From Sphingomonadales bacterium (GTDB taxonomy: Bacteria > Pseudomonadota > Alphaproteobacteria > Sphingomonadales > Sphingomonadaceae): 52,583 bases of DNA. Shown piece by piece: positions 26,697 to 35,562 of this stretch. A program made the position numbers and the translations under genes. Location: positions 1 through 52,583 of the forward strand of contig JAGWVC010000015.1 in NCBI GenBank assembly GCA_018971065.1, in the 5' to 3' direction. The notes beneath the pieces were generated by a model. The model was not told where the DNA came from. It ran no database searches and saw only the letters and a list, made by a program, of their open reading frames with translations. Position 1 is the stretch's first letter. Each line of letters starts with the position of its first letter.

Positions 26697-28091
26697 ATGA
26701 AACCGCACGGCTTGGACGGGAGGGGGTTACCGTCCACGCTCACCGAAGCGCTTGAACAGCGCTTCGGTGAGCGGTTCACCCGCAACCCGGCAATCTGCCT
26801 GGAACATGGCCGCAGCGAGACGCATTTCGCGGCGATGCCACCCGATGGCGTGGTCTATGCGCTGAGCACCGAGGACGTTGTTGCCGCCATCGGCCTGTGC
26901 CGCGAGGCGGGGGTGCCGGTGATCGCCTATGGCGCCGGCACCTCGATCGAAGGCAACACGCTGGCGGTGCGCGGCGGCATTACCATCGACCTTTCGCGCA
27001 TGACCCGCATTCTCGCGGTCCATGCCGACGACTTCGACTGCGTCGTCGAAGCGGGCGTGCGGCGCGAGCAGCTCAACGAATACCTGCGCGATCAGGGGCT
27101 GTTCTTTCCGATCGACCCCGGTGCCAATGCCACCATCGGCGGCATGGCCTCCACCCGCGCCTCGGGCACCAACGCGGTGCGCTATGGCACCATGCGCGAG
27201 GCGGTGCTGGCACTGACCGTGGTCACCGCCGACGGCCGGGTGATCCGCACCAGCCGCCGCGCGCGCAAGTCGGCGGCGGGCTATGACCTGACCCGCCTGT
27301 TCGTCGGCTCGGAAGGCACGCTCGGCATCGTCACCGAGATCACCCTGCGGTTGCATGGCATTCCCGAGGCGATCTCCGCCGCCACCTGCAGCTTCGCGAC
27401 CATCGGCGGCGCGGTGGACACCGTGGTCCAGTCGATCCAGCTCGCGATTCCGCTCGCCCGGGTCGAGATCCTGGACGACCTGCAGATCCGCGCGATCAAT
27501 CGCTGGTCGGGCACCGATCTGCCCGAACTGACCACGCTGTTCTTCGAGTTTCACGGCTCGCAGCGCTACGTGGCCGAACAGGTCGAAACGGTGAAGGCGC
27601 TGGCCGAAGCCAACGGCGGCGGCGAATTCCGCTGGGCGCACCGCACCGAAGAGCGCAACGCGCTGTGGAAAGCCCGCCACGAGGCATACTATGCGGCCGT
27701 GGCGCTCCGCCCCGGCGGGGTGGGCTGGGCCACCGACGTGTGCGTGCCGATGAGCCGGCTCGCCGAATGCATCGTCCAGACCAAGGCCGACCTCGCCGAG
27801 TGCCCGGTTCCGGCCACGATCCTCGGGCACGTCGGTGACGGCAATTTCCACGTCGTGTTCTCGCTGAACCCCGAGGACCCGGCCGAGATCGAACAGGTCG
27901 AGGCCATCAACCGCCGCCTCATAGCGCGCGCGCTGGCGATGGACGGCACCTGCACCGGCGAGCACGGGATCGGCCTGGGCAAGCAGGCATTCCTCGTCGA
28001 CGAACTCGGGCCGGCGGTGGACGTGATGCGCGCGGTCAAGCAGGCGCTCGATCCGCAAGGCCTGCTCAACCCTGGAAAGATTTTCGTATGA
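26697..28091 (+). CDS. FAD-binding oxidase, D-lactate/glycolate dehydrogenase (GlcD)-like
   Basis: A 464-residue flavoprotein of the vanillyl-alcohol-oxidase fold. The FAD-binding PCMH domain covers about residues 40-220 (IAYGAGTSIEGNTL, PGANATIGGMASTRASGTNAVRYG, FVGSEGTLGIVTEITL). The C-terminal domain has GHVGDGNFHVVF and the terminal GEHGIGLGKQ, both typical of D-2-hydroxyacid dehydrogenases. Expected role: oxidation of a D-2-hydroxy acid, with electrons to the respiratory chain. It starts three bases after the receptor stop and has a 13-bp perfect hairpin 43 bases into its coding region. It overlaps the hydrolase gene by ATGA. Confidence 0.9.
   Translation: MKPHGLDGRGLPSTLTEALEQRFGERFTRNPAICLEHGRSETHFAAMPPDGVVYALSTEDVVAAIGLCREAGVPVIAYGAGTSIEGNTLAVRGGITIDLSRMTRILAVHADDFDCVVEAGVRREQLNEYLRDQGLFFPIDPGANATIGGMASTRASGTNAVRYGTMREAVLALTVVTADGRVIRTSRRARKSAAGYDLTRLFVGSEGTLGIVTEITLRLHGIPEAISAATCSFATIGGAVDTVVQSIQLAIPLARVEILDDLQIRAINRWSGTDLPELTTLFFEFHGSQRYVAEQVETVKALAEANGGGEFRWAHRTEERNALWKARHEAYYAAVALRPGGVGWATDVCVPMSRLAECIVQTKADLAECPVPATILGHVGDGNFHVVFSLNPEDPAEIEQVEAINRRLIARALAMDGTCTGEHGIGLGKQAFLVDELGPAVDVMRAVKQALDPQGLLNPGKIFV
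26739..26771 (+). repeat. Perfect 13-bp hairpin in the 5' end of the GlcD-like gene
   Basis: CTCACCGAAGCGC, a 7-base loop, then GCGCTTCGGTGAG. The stem has no mismatches and lies just downstream of the TonB-receptor gene. There is no T-run, so it is not a simple terminator. It could protect the receptor mRNA from 3' decay or slow translation of the oxidase, giving more receptor than enzyme. Confidence 0.75.
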
Positions 28092-29032
28092 CCCGTTCAC
28101 GCCACCTCGTCGATCCGCAGCTTCTGCCGTTGCTCGATGCGTGGCCAACAACGCTGATCTCGCACGACAATCTCGCCGAACTTCGCGCCCGGGAGTTGCC
28201 CCTGCCCGAAACCGGCGAGTGCGGCGTCGACTGGTTCGAGCAATCGGTGCCGGGTCCGGAAGACGGCCCCGAAGTGATGCTGCGCGTCTACCGGCCGCGC
28301 ACCGGTGCGCAACCGCGCGGCTGCGTGTTCCACATCCACGGCGGCGGCTTCGTCGGCGGCTCGTTCCGCGAGATGGAGTCGCTCCACGTCCCGCTCGCCG
28401 GGGCGCTCGACTGCGCAATCGTCACCGTCGATTACCGGCTGGCGCCCGAAACCCCGTTCCCCGGCGCCATCGAGGATTGCTACGCCGCGCTGGCCTGGAC
28501 ATTCGCCAACGCCGCCGGGCTGGGCATCGACGCCACGCGCATCGGCGTGATGGGCGAAAGCGCCGGCGGCGGTCTTGCCGCGGCGCTGGCGCTGCTGGCG
28601 CGCGATCGCGGCGAATACCCGCTGGCCTTCCAGCACCTCATCTACCCAATGCTCGACGATCGCACCTGCACCGCCGATCCCCACCCCTACGCCGGCGAGT
28701 TCGTCTGGCCTCCGGAAAACAACGCGTTCGGCTGGACCGCGCTGCTTGGGCACGCGCCCGGTGCCGAACTCGTCCTTGCCTACGCCGCGCCGGGCAGGTC
28801 CGACGAACTCGAGGAGTTGCCGCCGACCTTCATTTCCACCGGCGCGCTCGACCTGTTCGTTGACGAGGATATCGACTACGCCCAGCGCCTGATCCGTGCC
28901 GGCGTTCCCACCGAACTCCATGTCTGGCCGGGTGCCTTCCACGGCTTCGACCTGGTGCCCGGCACGCACGTCGGCGACGCCGCACGCGCCGCCAGCCTTG
29001 GCGCGCTGCGCCGCTTCCTCGCCGCCCGGTGA
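28088..29032 (+). CDS. Alpha/beta hydrolase, hormone-sensitive-lipase (HSL) family
   Basis: A 314-residue esterase. The HSL oxyanion-hole motif is FHIHGGGFVGGS, the nucleophile Ser158 is in MGESAGGGLA, the acid is in ALDLFVDEDID and the histidine in WPGAFHGFDLV. No signal peptide, so it is cytoplasmic. It is joined to its neighbours by four-base overlaps on both sides (ATGA upstream, GTGA downstream), inside the operon of TonB receptor, oxidase and MFS transporter. It probably opens an ester or lactone brought in by that system. Confidence 0.92.
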   Translation: MTRSRHLVDPQLLPLLDAWPTTLISHDNLAELRARELPLPETGECGVDWFEQSVPGPEDGPEVMLRVYRPRTGAQPRGCVFHIHGGGFVGGSFREMESLHVPLAGALDCAIVTVDYRLAPETPFPGAIEDCYAALAWTFANAAGLGIDATRIGVMGESAGGGLAAALALLARDRGEYPLAFQHLIYPMLDDRTCTADPHPYAGEFVWPPENNAFGWTALLGHAPGAELVLAYAAPGRSDELEELPPTFISTGALDLFVDEDIDYAQRLIRAGVPTELHVWPGAFHGFDLVPGTHVGDAARAASLGALRRFLAAR

Positions 29033-30318
29033 GGCGCACCGGCACCAGCGCCGCACCCACGATTACCGCCGCGTGGGCGCCGCTGCTGCTGATCGCGCTG
29101 GCGCTCGCCACGGGCTTCTGCCTGATGCAGAGCTTCGGCATCATGGCCGAAAGCGCCAAGCGCGAACTGGGCCTGTCCGACCAGTCGCTGGCAGTGATCC
29201 AGGGTGTCGGCAACGCCGTGCCGCTTGTGCTGTTCTCGGTCCCGATCGGCGTTCTGGTCGATCGCGGCCGGCGCGTGCGGCTGCTGTGGTGGCTCGCCGT
29301 CCTCTGGACGGCGGGCACATTCGCCACCGCCGTTGCGGGCAATGCTGCCGTGCTGTTCGCGGGGCGCATGCTGGTCGGCATCGGGACCACCGGCGGGCTC
29401 ACCGCGGCGCTGTCGCTATCGGCAGACCTGTGCCCACCGCACCGACGCGGACGCGGCATGCTGATCGGCAATCTCGGCAAGATTGCGGGCATCGCCGCCG
29501 GGTTCGCGCTGGCCGGCGCGCTGCTGGCGTGGTTCGATCGACCGGGCGCGCCGCACTGGCTGGCCAGCTCCTGGCGCAACGCCCAGGCGACGCTGGGCGG
29601 TCTTGCCGCGCTGCTCGTCTTCCCGCTGCTGTTCCTCCGTGAACCGCAGCGGCGCGAGGTCGAATCCAACCTGCATGCGCCGTTTCGTGCTGTGGCCGCC
29701 GAACTCTGGACCCGACGCGGGTTCCTGATCCCGCTTTACGTCGGCCAGACCAGCGTGGTCATGGCGGATTCCGCAGCCAGCATCTGGGCCTCGCCCGTGC
29801 TCGAACGCATCTATCACCAAGCGCCGGGCGAGTTCGGGACGTGGCTCGGGGCAATCACGCTGGCCGCCGGCGCGGTCGGCGCCGTGCTGGGTGGCGTGTT
29901 CGCGGATCGCGGCCAGCGGTCCGGCCGCCGGGGAGGCTTGTTGGCCGGCGCACTGGCGGCATCGGTGGTCGGTACGCCGGCGGCGCTGTTTCCGGTGATG
30001 CCCGGCGTCGCCGGCTTTGCGGTGCTGATCGGTCTGCTGATCCTGGCGGGCGCCGTCACCGGGCTGATCGCTTCGGTGGCGTTGACCGTACTGCTGCCCA
30101 ACGAGGTTCGCGGGCTCGCCATCGGCGCGTTCATCGCCGTTGCCGGCCTGGTCGGCTTTGGCGTCGCGCCTTGGCTGGTCGCTGTCGTCAGCACCTGGCT
30201 GGGTGGCGAGAGCATGTTGGCTCCGGCACTGGCCGTCGTCGGGGTTGCGACAGGCCTTGTCTCCGTGGCCGGCTTCTGGCTGGCGATGCGCCACGCGCCA
30301 CGGCAACCTATCGGATAG
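29029..30318 (+). CDS. MFS transporter
   Basis: A 429-residue permease with 12 likely membrane helices. The first cytoplasmic loop carries motif A (GVLVDRGRRVRLLW) and a second copy occurs at GVFADRGQRSGRRGG. It begins with GTG that overlaps the hydrolase stop. It probably moves the substrate across the inner membrane after the TonB receptor has brought it through the outer membrane. Its stop codon lies inside the first of two operator palindromes of the following regulator genes. Confidence 0.9.
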   Translation: MRRTGTSAAPTITAAWAPLLLIALALATGFCLMQSFGIMAESAKRELGLSDQSLAVIQGVGNAVPLVLFSVPIGVLVDRGRRVRLLWWLAVLWTAGTFATAVAGNAAVLFAGRMLVGIGTTGGLTAALSLSADLCPPHRRGRGMLIGNLGKIAGIAAGFALAGALLAWFDRPGAPHWLASSWRNAQATLGGLAALLVFPLLFLREPQRREVESNLHAPFRAVAAELWTRRGFLIPLYVGQTSVVMADSAASIWASPVLERIYHQAPGEFGTWLGAITLAAGAVGAVLGGVFADRGQRSGRRGGLLAGALAASVVGTPAALFPVMPGVAGFAVLIGLLILAGAVTGLIASVALTVLLPNEVRGLAIGAFIAVAGLVGFGVAPWLVAVVSTWLGGESMLAPALAVVGVATGLVSVAGFWLAMRHAPRQPIG

Positions 30319-30321
30319 GTT
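30305..30321. promoter_or_regulatory. Operator palindrome, copy 2 (perfect)
   Basis: AACCTATCGGATAGGTT is a perfect 8+1+8 palindrome that contains the stop codon of the MFS gene. Its centre is 23 bases from the centre of copy 3, about two helical turns, so two dimers could bind on the same face. It is 76 bases upstream of the AraC-type gene. Confidence 0.7.
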
Positions 30322-30322
30322 G

Positions 30323-30328
30323 TTGACA
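30323..30328 (+). promoter_or_regulatory. -35 element between the two operator palindromes
   Basis: A consensus TTGACA lies between palindromes 2 and 3, and a protein bound at either would cover it. No good -10 box is visible 16-18 bases downstream (CATGGC), so the promoter of the regulator genes may be weak or need activation by the AraC-type protein. Confidence 0.4.
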
Positions 30329-30344
30329 AGCTATCAGATAGGTT
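30328..30344. promoter_or_regulatory. Operator palindrome, copy 3
   Basis: AAGCTATCAGATAGGTT differs from copy 2 at one arm base and the central base. It lies where RNA polymerase would bind just downstream of TTGACA, as expected for repression of the araC-gntR pair. Confidence 0.65.
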
Positions 30345-30380
30345 GCATGGCATCGGCATCAACCGATCGAAGGCAGCCTC

Positions 30381-31151
30381 ATGGCCAGCGCGCAGTTCGT
30401 AATCGTCGATGTTTCACCCGAAATGACCACGGTGGTCGGATGCGGCGAAGTCGCGGCATCCGCGCTGCCGGAAGGCGCCGCGCAACTGCGGCTGTATCTG
30501 GGCACGTCGCCGCGTCTCGCCATCCGGGCACTGGCGCAACATCCGCTTGAGCAAGCCGGCCGCACGCTCACCCTGTTCGTCCAGCGCTCCGCCCTGAAAC
30601 GCCTGTTCGACTGGACGCCGCGTGCGGATGACGATGACGACTTCCACCTGCCGCACGATCTCGCCGCCATCGCCGAGCGAATCTGGCAGGAGGGGCGCTC
30701 TCCCGAAGTCACTCACACCTATCGGCTGGCCAAGAGCATCGAACTGCTGTGCGAACTGGTGGAAGCGGTCCGGCAGGGCACGCTCATGCCGTTCCACGAG
30801 TGCGGTTCGCTTTCCGCAGGCGACACCCGCCGGTTGCTGGCGGCGAAGCGGATGATCGACGAGGAATGGTCAAGCAAGCTGACGCTGGGCGCGATCGCCC
30901 AGCGTTGCGGGCTGAACCGCACCAAGCTGGCGCGCGGCTTCCGCGCGCTCTACCATTGCTCGGTCCGCGAAGCCCTCGTTGACCGCCGGCTCGACGCGGC
31001 CCGGCTGCAACTCCTGTCCACCGACCTGCCGATCGGCGTGATCGGCTATCGCAGCGGCTACCTGAACAACGCCGCGTTCACCCGCGCGTTCGGACGCCGC
31101 TTCGGCGTCGCCCCCAGCGATTTCCGCATGGCGCAGGTGCAATCGGCGTGA
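30381..31151 (+). CDS. AraC-family transcriptional regulator
   Basis: A 256-residue regulator. The C-terminal third has two helix-turn-helix units: KLTLGAIAQRCGLNRTKLARGF and a second around PIGVIGYRSGYLNNAAFTRAF, then RRFGVAPSDFR. The N-terminal domain is not a standard cupin and resembles PchR-type regulators, which often control TonB-dependent uptake genes. It follows the two operator palindromes and overlaps the GntR gene by four bases (GTGA). It is a good candidate activator of the TonB-receptor operon. Confidence 0.88.
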   Translation: MASAQFVIVDVSPEMTTVVGCGEVAASALPEGAAQLRLYLGTSPRLAIRALAQHPLEQAGRTLTLFVQRSALKRLFDWTPRADDDDDFHLPHDLAAIAERIWQEGRSPEVTHTYRLAKSIELLCELVEAVRQGTLMPFHECGSLSAGDTRRLLAAKRMIDEEWSSKLTLGAIAQRCGLNRTKLARGFRALYHCSVREALVDRRLDAARLQLLSTDLPIGVIGYRSGYLNNAAFTRAFGRRFGVAPSDFRMAQVQSA

Positions 31152-31876
31152 GCGTGTCGGCAAACCGCGGCGCCGGGTCGCTGGTCAAATCGGCCATCGA
31201 CGCGGTCAAGGGGCACATCCGCGAAAACGGACTGCATGTCGGCGACCTCCTTCCCGGCGAGGGCTTTTTCGCGGAACAGCTTGGGGTCAGCCGCGCCGTG
31301 ATGCGCGAGGCGTTCGGGGCACTGGCGGCGCTGCGGCTGATTGAAGTGGCGAATGGCCGCCGCGCCCGCGTCGGCGCGCTCGACGGGACGATCATCGCTG
31401 ATTCGCTCGATCATGCGATCTCGACGTCGCAGATCAGCGTCGCCGACGTCTGGGAAGTGCGGCGCACGATCGAAGTGGAGACCGCCGCGCTGGCTGCGCG
31501 AAACGCAACGCCGGAACAGGCAACGCAAATCGTGAAGCTTGCCGCGCAGATGGCGCTTGATCCCGAGGACGGGCCGCCGGCGCCGGACAAGGACATTGCG
31601 TTGCACCTGGCCATCGCCGAGGCCTGTGGCAACCCGCTGTTCCTGCAAATCGTTGTCTCGTTTGCCCCGCTTATGCGTGTTGCGGTGCCGACGGCCTGGA
31701 AGACCAGGCAAACGCGCGAGGAGCGCGACAATATCATCGAGCTGCATTGCAATCTTGCCGCTGCCATCGCGAAGGGCGACGCTGACGAAGCCCGCAGGCA
31801 TATGGAGGCGCATTTCGATGAAACGATCGGGGCACTCCTGCGCACGCCTTCGGAGCCGACACGAAGTGGGCGGTAG
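31148..31876 (+). CDS. GntR-family regulator, FadR/FCD subfamily
   Basis: A 242-residue regulator with an N-terminal winged helix-turn-helix (about residues 10-75: AIDAVKGHIRENGLHVGDLLPG, then FFAEQLGVSRAVMREAFGALAAL) and a C-terminal helical FCD domain (from about residue 95) with metal-ligand-type histidines. It starts at a GTG overlapping the AraC stop. FCD-type GntR dimers bind short palindromes and are often autoregulated, so the three 17-bp palindromes are most simply its operators. The effector is probably an organic acid or hydroxy acid of the pathway. Confidence 0.9.
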   Translation: MSVSANRGAGSLVKSAIDAVKGHIRENGLHVGDLLPGEGFFAEQLGVSRAVMREAFGALAALRLIEVANGRRARVGALDGTIIADSLDHAISTSQISVADVWEVRRTIEVETAALAARNATPEQATQIVKLAAQMALDPEDGPPAPDKDIALHLAIAEACGNPLFLQIVVSFAPLMRVAVPTAWKTRQTREERDNIIELHCNLAAAIAKGDADEARRHMEAHFDETIGALLRTPSEPTRSGR

Positions 31877-31923
31877 CGGCGGTTGAGCCAAAACGCCAAC
31901 ATCGCCATTGCAGCCAGGATTTC

Positions 31924-31946
31924 GCCGCCAGAGACGGCGGCATTTT
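31924..31946 (+). terminator. Weak possible terminator after the GntR gene
   Basis: GCCGCC, a six-base loop, GGCGGC and then ATTTT. The stem is short and the T-run has four bases, so termination may be partial. The rest of the 209 bases before the tRNA shows no gene. Confidence 0.35.
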
Positions 31947-32085
31947 CGCGGCCGGTTGTTGCGCGAGGCAAAGCAGTCTCTGACTGCACTTGCATTCTGC
32001 CCGCGCGCGGAAGCGCCCAGAACTGCGCCAGTTTTGGCGACCATCCCGGCCGGTGCCCCTTGAGGGGAAGTTATTCAGGACTGTC

Positions 32086-32172
32086 TGGTGCGGTCGAGAA
32101 GACTCGAACTTCCACGGGCTTTCGCCCACAACGACCTCAACGTTGCGCGTCTACCAATTCCGCCACGACCGC
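32086..32172 (-). tRNA. tRNA-Leu (anticodon GAG)
   Basis: The minus strand folds into a type II tRNA of 87 bases with encoded CCA. The acceptor stem is GCGGTCG/CGACCGC. The anticodon stem CAACG/CGTTG encloses a seven-base loop with anticodon GAG, which reads CUC and CUU leucine codons. A long variable arm (GGGCGAAAGCCC) and a T-loop GTTCGAGTC are present. It stands alone between the GntR gene and the zinc-ribbon gene. Confidence 0.95.
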
Positions 32173-32321
32173 ACGATCGACAAGGCGGCCCGACGAAGTT
32201 CATCTGGCCGCCCCGGTTGGGTAGGAGCGGGCCATTAGCAAAGCCCCCCCACCCCTGCAAGCCTTCAAATCGCTTCGGCCAAATCAGTTGTGGGCCACGA
32301 AATTCCGGGGGTTTCCGCGGC

Positions 32322-33128
32322 CTATTCGGGCTTCCAGCCGACGAACGCGCTGTGCGCCGAAACCGGGGCGTCGATGATCGCCTGGTTCACCGTCTGGCTT
32401 TCGCCAGGAGCCAGCACGCTGCGCGGCGGCGCGGCCTCCACCGTGAAGACGATGCGGTTGTACCGGTCGCGCAACACGATCAGCAGCATCGGCACCGCGC
32501 GGCGCTGCTGGCCGATGTTGGTGATCGTGCCGGAAATGTTGAAGAAATCGGTGCCGTTGGGCAGCCGCCGCCGTTCCATGCGGTTCTGCGGGAAGTCCAG
32601 CTTCAGGTCGGGCCGTCCGGCGGCGAAAATTTCGCGCTTCATCGGCACCCACGATGGCAGGCCGAACCAGGCCACCGCGCCGATTGTCGCGAAGATGACG
32701 GCCGCGAACGTGATTGCCGCCAGCATCCACAGCCGGGCGGGATTGCGACGCGGGCGGAACGGCGGCTCATAGGCGAAGCTGGACGGGCGTTCCCGGTCGC
32801 CCATCGTCGAAGGCACGTCCTCGTAGACGCGCGGCGGCACGCCGGCATCATGGCCCAGCGGCGGCGTGTCCTCGTGAACCTGCGGTGCGGCGGGCGGCGC
32901 TTCGGCGCGGACGGCCGGTGCCGGGGCAGGCGCGGGTGGCGGGGCCGGAGGGGGCGGGGCCACGACCTCGGCCGGCGCGACGGGCATGGCCTCGGCCAGT
33001 TCCAGCGGCGGAGCCTCCTGGAACCAGGAATGCCGGCACTTGGCGCAGCGCACTGTCCGCCCTTCCACGCCGATCGCGGCATCGGGAACGGCATAACGCG
33101 TGGCGCAGGCGGGGCAGGCAATGATCAT
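32322..33128 (-). CDS. Zinc-ribbon membrane protein (MJ0042/DUF3426 type)
   Basis: A 268-residue protein of unknown detailed role. The N-terminal zinc ribbon has Cys5-Pro-Ala-Cys8 and Cys28-Ala-Lys-Cys31. A long Pro/Ala linker follows (residues about 45-140), then one membrane segment ([20 protein letters not shown]), and a C-terminal domain with a beta-sandwich look ([20 protein letters not shown]) outside the membrane. The ATG chosen is the one right before the zinc ribbon; upstream in-frame codons encode Arg/Ala-rich sequence. It is divergent from ftsE, an arrangement common in alphaproteobacteria. Confidence 0.85.
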   Translation of the reverse strand: MIIACPACATRYAVPDAAIGVEGRTVRCAKCRHSWFQEAPPLELAEAMPVAPAEVVAPPPPAPPPAPAPAPAVRAEAPPAAPQVHEDTPPLGHDAGVPPRVYEDVPSTMGDRERPSSFAYEPPFRPRRNPARLWMLAAITFAAVIFATIGAVAWFGLPSWVPMKREIFAAGRPDLKLDFPQNRMERRRLPNGTDFFNISGTITNIGQQRRAVPMLLIVLRDRYNRIVFTVEAAPPRSVLAPGESQTVNQAIIDAPVSAHSAFVGWKPE

Positions 33129-33331
33129 GTCTTGCCGTAATGCATGGCGCGTCGCCCCCCGACAAGGCTTGCGGGGCGGTGGCGCGCGATGCCGGCCCTT
33201 TTTTCCACATCGATTGCCGCCTATAGGCCGGTTTGCACTTGCGCGGGCGGCTTCGTGGCTCTCCAATCAAGGCTGCGTCCGGCGCGCTGCGTGCCGGGCG
33301 GGTTCCAGGAGCCTGTACCGGCCGTGATGCC

Positions 33332-34060
33332 ATGAACACCGAAATGCCCGGGGAGATCGCCCAGTTCGACAATGTCGGGTTGCGCTACGGCACCGATCGC
33401 GAGGTGTTGAGCGATGTCTCGTTCACGCTCTACAAGGGCAGTTTCTATTTCCTGACCGGGGCTTCGGGCGCGGGCAAGTCGTCGCTGCTGCGGCTGATGT
33501 ACCTGGCCCAGCGGCCGTCGCGCGGGGTGATCCGCATGTTCGGCACCGATGCCATCACCCTGCCGCGCGAACGCCTGCCCGGCTTCCGCCGCCGGCTGGG
33601 CGTGGTGTTCCAGGATTTCCGGCTGGTGCCGCACCTGTCCGCGTTCGACAATGTCGCGCTGCCGCTGCGCGTGGCCGGCGTGCCCGAGCAGGACGTGGCC
33701 CAGCCGGTGGCCGACATGCTGGAATGGGTGGGCCTGGGCGATCGCATGGCTGCCCGCCCGCCCACGCTTTCGGGCGGGGAACAGCAGCGCGTCGCCATCG
33801 CCCGGGCGGTGATCAGCCGGCCCGACCTGCTGGTGGCAGACGAACCCACCGGCAACGTCGATCCCGACATGGCGCTGAAGCTGCTGCGCCTGTTCGAGGC
33901 GCTGAACCGGCTGGGCACCACCGTCGTCGTCGCCACCCACGATGTCCACCTGCTGCGCAAGGTGCCCGATTCGCTGATCATGCGGCTGGACAAGGGCCGC
34001 CTGTCCGACCCCACCGGCGCCTTGCGCTATCCGCCGCGCCGGCAGGGGCCGGTGGCATGA
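33332..34060 (+). CDS. ftsE: Cell-division ABC transporter ATPase FtsE
   Basis: A 242-residue ABC ATPase. Walker A is GASGAGKSS (about residues 43-51), the signature is LSGGEQQR (about 146-153), and Walker B with the catalytic Glu is [13 protein letters not shown]. With FtsX it forms the inner-membrane complex that activates peptidoglycan hydrolases at the division site. It overlaps ftsX by ATGA, as in most bacteria. The chosen ATG keeps a short N-terminus; an upstream start would add 33 residues. Confidence 0.95.
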   Translation: MNTEMPGEIAQFDNVGLRYGTDREVLSDVSFTLYKGSFYFLTGASGAGKSSLLRLMYLAQRPSRGVIRMFGTDAITLPRERLPGFRRRLGVVFQDFRLVPHLSAFDNVALPLRVAGVPEQDVAQPVADMLEWVGLGDRMAARPPTLSGGEQQRVAIARAVISRPDLLVADEPTGNVDPDMALKLLRLFEALNRLGTTVVVATHDVHLLRKVPDSLIMRLDKGRLSDPTGALRYPPRRQGPVA

Positions 34061-35028
34061 GCGACCAGCCCGATCTCGGCTGGGCCGACGCGCCCGCGCA
34101 AGCGGCGGCCGCTTCCCCGGTCAACCCGTCGCCGGTGCCGCCGGCGCCCGCGCGCGGCGATGGCGCGCTGGTGCCCCAGGCGCGGCTGTCGGGGCCGATG
34201 CCCTGGGTGATCGCGATCATGGTGGCGATGACCGTCATCGCCGCCGCCGCCGCGCTCGCGCTGCGCAATGTCGCGCTCAGCGCCAGTGCCGAGCTTTCGG
34301 GCGGCATCACCGTCCAGATCGTCGAGGCGGGCCCCGAATCCCGCGCCCGCCAGGCCGGGTCCGCGCTGGCGGCGTTGCGGGCGATGCCCGACGTCGCCGC
34401 CGTCCGCCAGGTTCCGCAGGGTGAGGTTGACGCGCTGATCGAGCCGTGGCTGGGCACCGCCGACGATGGCGGCGCCGCCATCCCGGTGCCGGCGCTGCTC
34501 GATGTCCGTATCGACGGCGGCGCCTCGCCCGCCCGCGTGGCGCAACTGGCGCAGCGCCTGCACCGCATCGCCCCTGCCGCGCGCGTCGATGCGCAGACCA
34601 CCTGGCTGAAGCCGGTGTTCGGCGCCATCGCCTCGCTGCAATGGCTGGCGCTGGCGCTGATCGCGCTGCTGGGGGCGGCAATGGCCGCCGCCGTGCTGCT
34701 GGCCACGCGCACCGCGCTGGGCAACCATCGCGGCACGATCGAGATCGTCCACATGCTGGGTGGCACCGATATCCAGATCGCCCGCATCTTCCAGCGGGCA
34801 ATGGGCATCGATGCCGCCGTCGGCGCCGCGGTCGGCACCGCTGCCGGGGTGGCCGCCGTGCTGGTGCTGGGCAGCCGCTTCGGCGCCTTGTCGGCCGGAC
34901 TGGTGGAAAATGGCGCGCTGGGCATGATGGACTGGCTGCTGCTGGCGCTGGTGCCGCTGGCCGCCGTCGGCCTGGCGATGGTCACCGCGCGCCAATCGGT
35001 GCTCGGCGCGATCGGCCGGATGCTCTAA
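34057..35028 (+). CDS. ftsX: Cell-division protein FtsX
   Basis: A 323-residue FtsX permease. A proline-rich cytoplasmic N-terminus is followed by a first membrane segment (VIAIMVAMTVIAAAAALALR), a periplasmic domain (about residues 75-180), and three membrane segments at the end (LALALIALLGAAMAAAVLLA; AAVGTAAGVAAVLVLG; DWLLLALVPLAAVGLAM), separated by the cytoplasmic TIEIVHMLGGTD loop typical of FtsX. It transmits ATP hydrolysis by FtsE to cell-wall hydrolases. Its stop shares a base with the start of the next gene (TAATG). Confidence 0.93.
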   Translation: MSDQPDLGWADAPAQAAAASPVNPSPVPPAPARGDGALVPQARLSGPMPWVIAIMVAMTVIAAAAALALRNVALSASAELSGGITVQIVEAGPESRARQAGSALAALRAMPDVAAVRQVPQGEVDALIEPWLGTADDGGAAIPVPALLDVRIDGGASPARVAQLAQRLHRIAPAARVDAQTTWLKPVFGAIASLQWLALALIALLGAAMAAAVLLATRTALGNHRGTIEIVHMLGGTDIQIARIFQRAMGIDAAVGAAVGTAAGVAAVLVLGSRFGALSAGLVENGALGMMDWLLLALVPLAAVGLAMVTARQSVLGAIGRML

Positions 35029-35558
35029 TGCTGCGGCGGCTGGTCTCGCTGATCCTGCTCGCGCTGATGCTGGGCTTCATCGCCTTTGCGGTCACGCTGC
35101 CGCGCCCCGCCGACGACCGGCGGAGCGATGCCGTCGTCGTGCTGACCGGGGGGGAGCGTCGGATCGATCGCGGGCTTGAGGTGGTGCGGCGCGGCTGGGC
35201 GCCGCAACTGCTGGTCAGCGGCGTCGATCCCGAAGTGCGCGCGCACGAATTCGCTGCGCACTATGCGGTGCCGCCGCGCCTGATGGCCTGCTGCGTCACG
35301 CTGGGCTACGAAGCGGTAGACACCCGCTCGAACGCGCGCGAAACGGCGGAATGGGTGGCCGCGCACCACATTCGCTCGCTGCGCGTCGTCAGTTCGGACT
35401 GGCACTTGCGCCGCGCCCTGCGCGAACTGCGGCTGACGCTGCCGGCGAACATCGTGCTGATCCCCGACGCGGTGCCCACCCGGCCCAGCTTCAACATCCT
35501 CGTCACCGAATACGGCAAGCTGCTTGCCCGACAGGTGCAGATCCTCTGGCAGCACTGA
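35028..35558 (+). CDS. YdcF/SanA-like DUF218 protein
   Basis: A 176-residue protein with an N-terminal membrane anchor (LVSLILLALMLGFIAFAV) and a DUF218 domain: VVLTGGERRIDRGLEVVR, LLVSGVD, and the ENTxxN-like signature replaced here by DTRSNARETAEW, followed by LRVVSSDWHLRRALREL. Relatives (ElyC, SanA, YdcF) affect envelope integrity and lipid-carrier use. It is translationally coupled to ftsX and followed within four bases by plsC, so an envelope role fits. The biochemical reaction is unknown. Confidence 0.87.
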   Translation: MLRRLVSLILLALMLGFIAFAVTLPRPADDRRSDAVVVLTGGERRIDRGLEVVRRGWAPQLLVSGVDPEVRAHEFAAHYAVPPRLMACCVTLGYEAVDTRSNARETAEWVAAHHIRSLRVVSSDWHLRRALRELRLTLPANIVLIPDAVPTRPSFNILVTEYGKLLARQVQILWQH

Positions 35559-35562
35559 ATTC

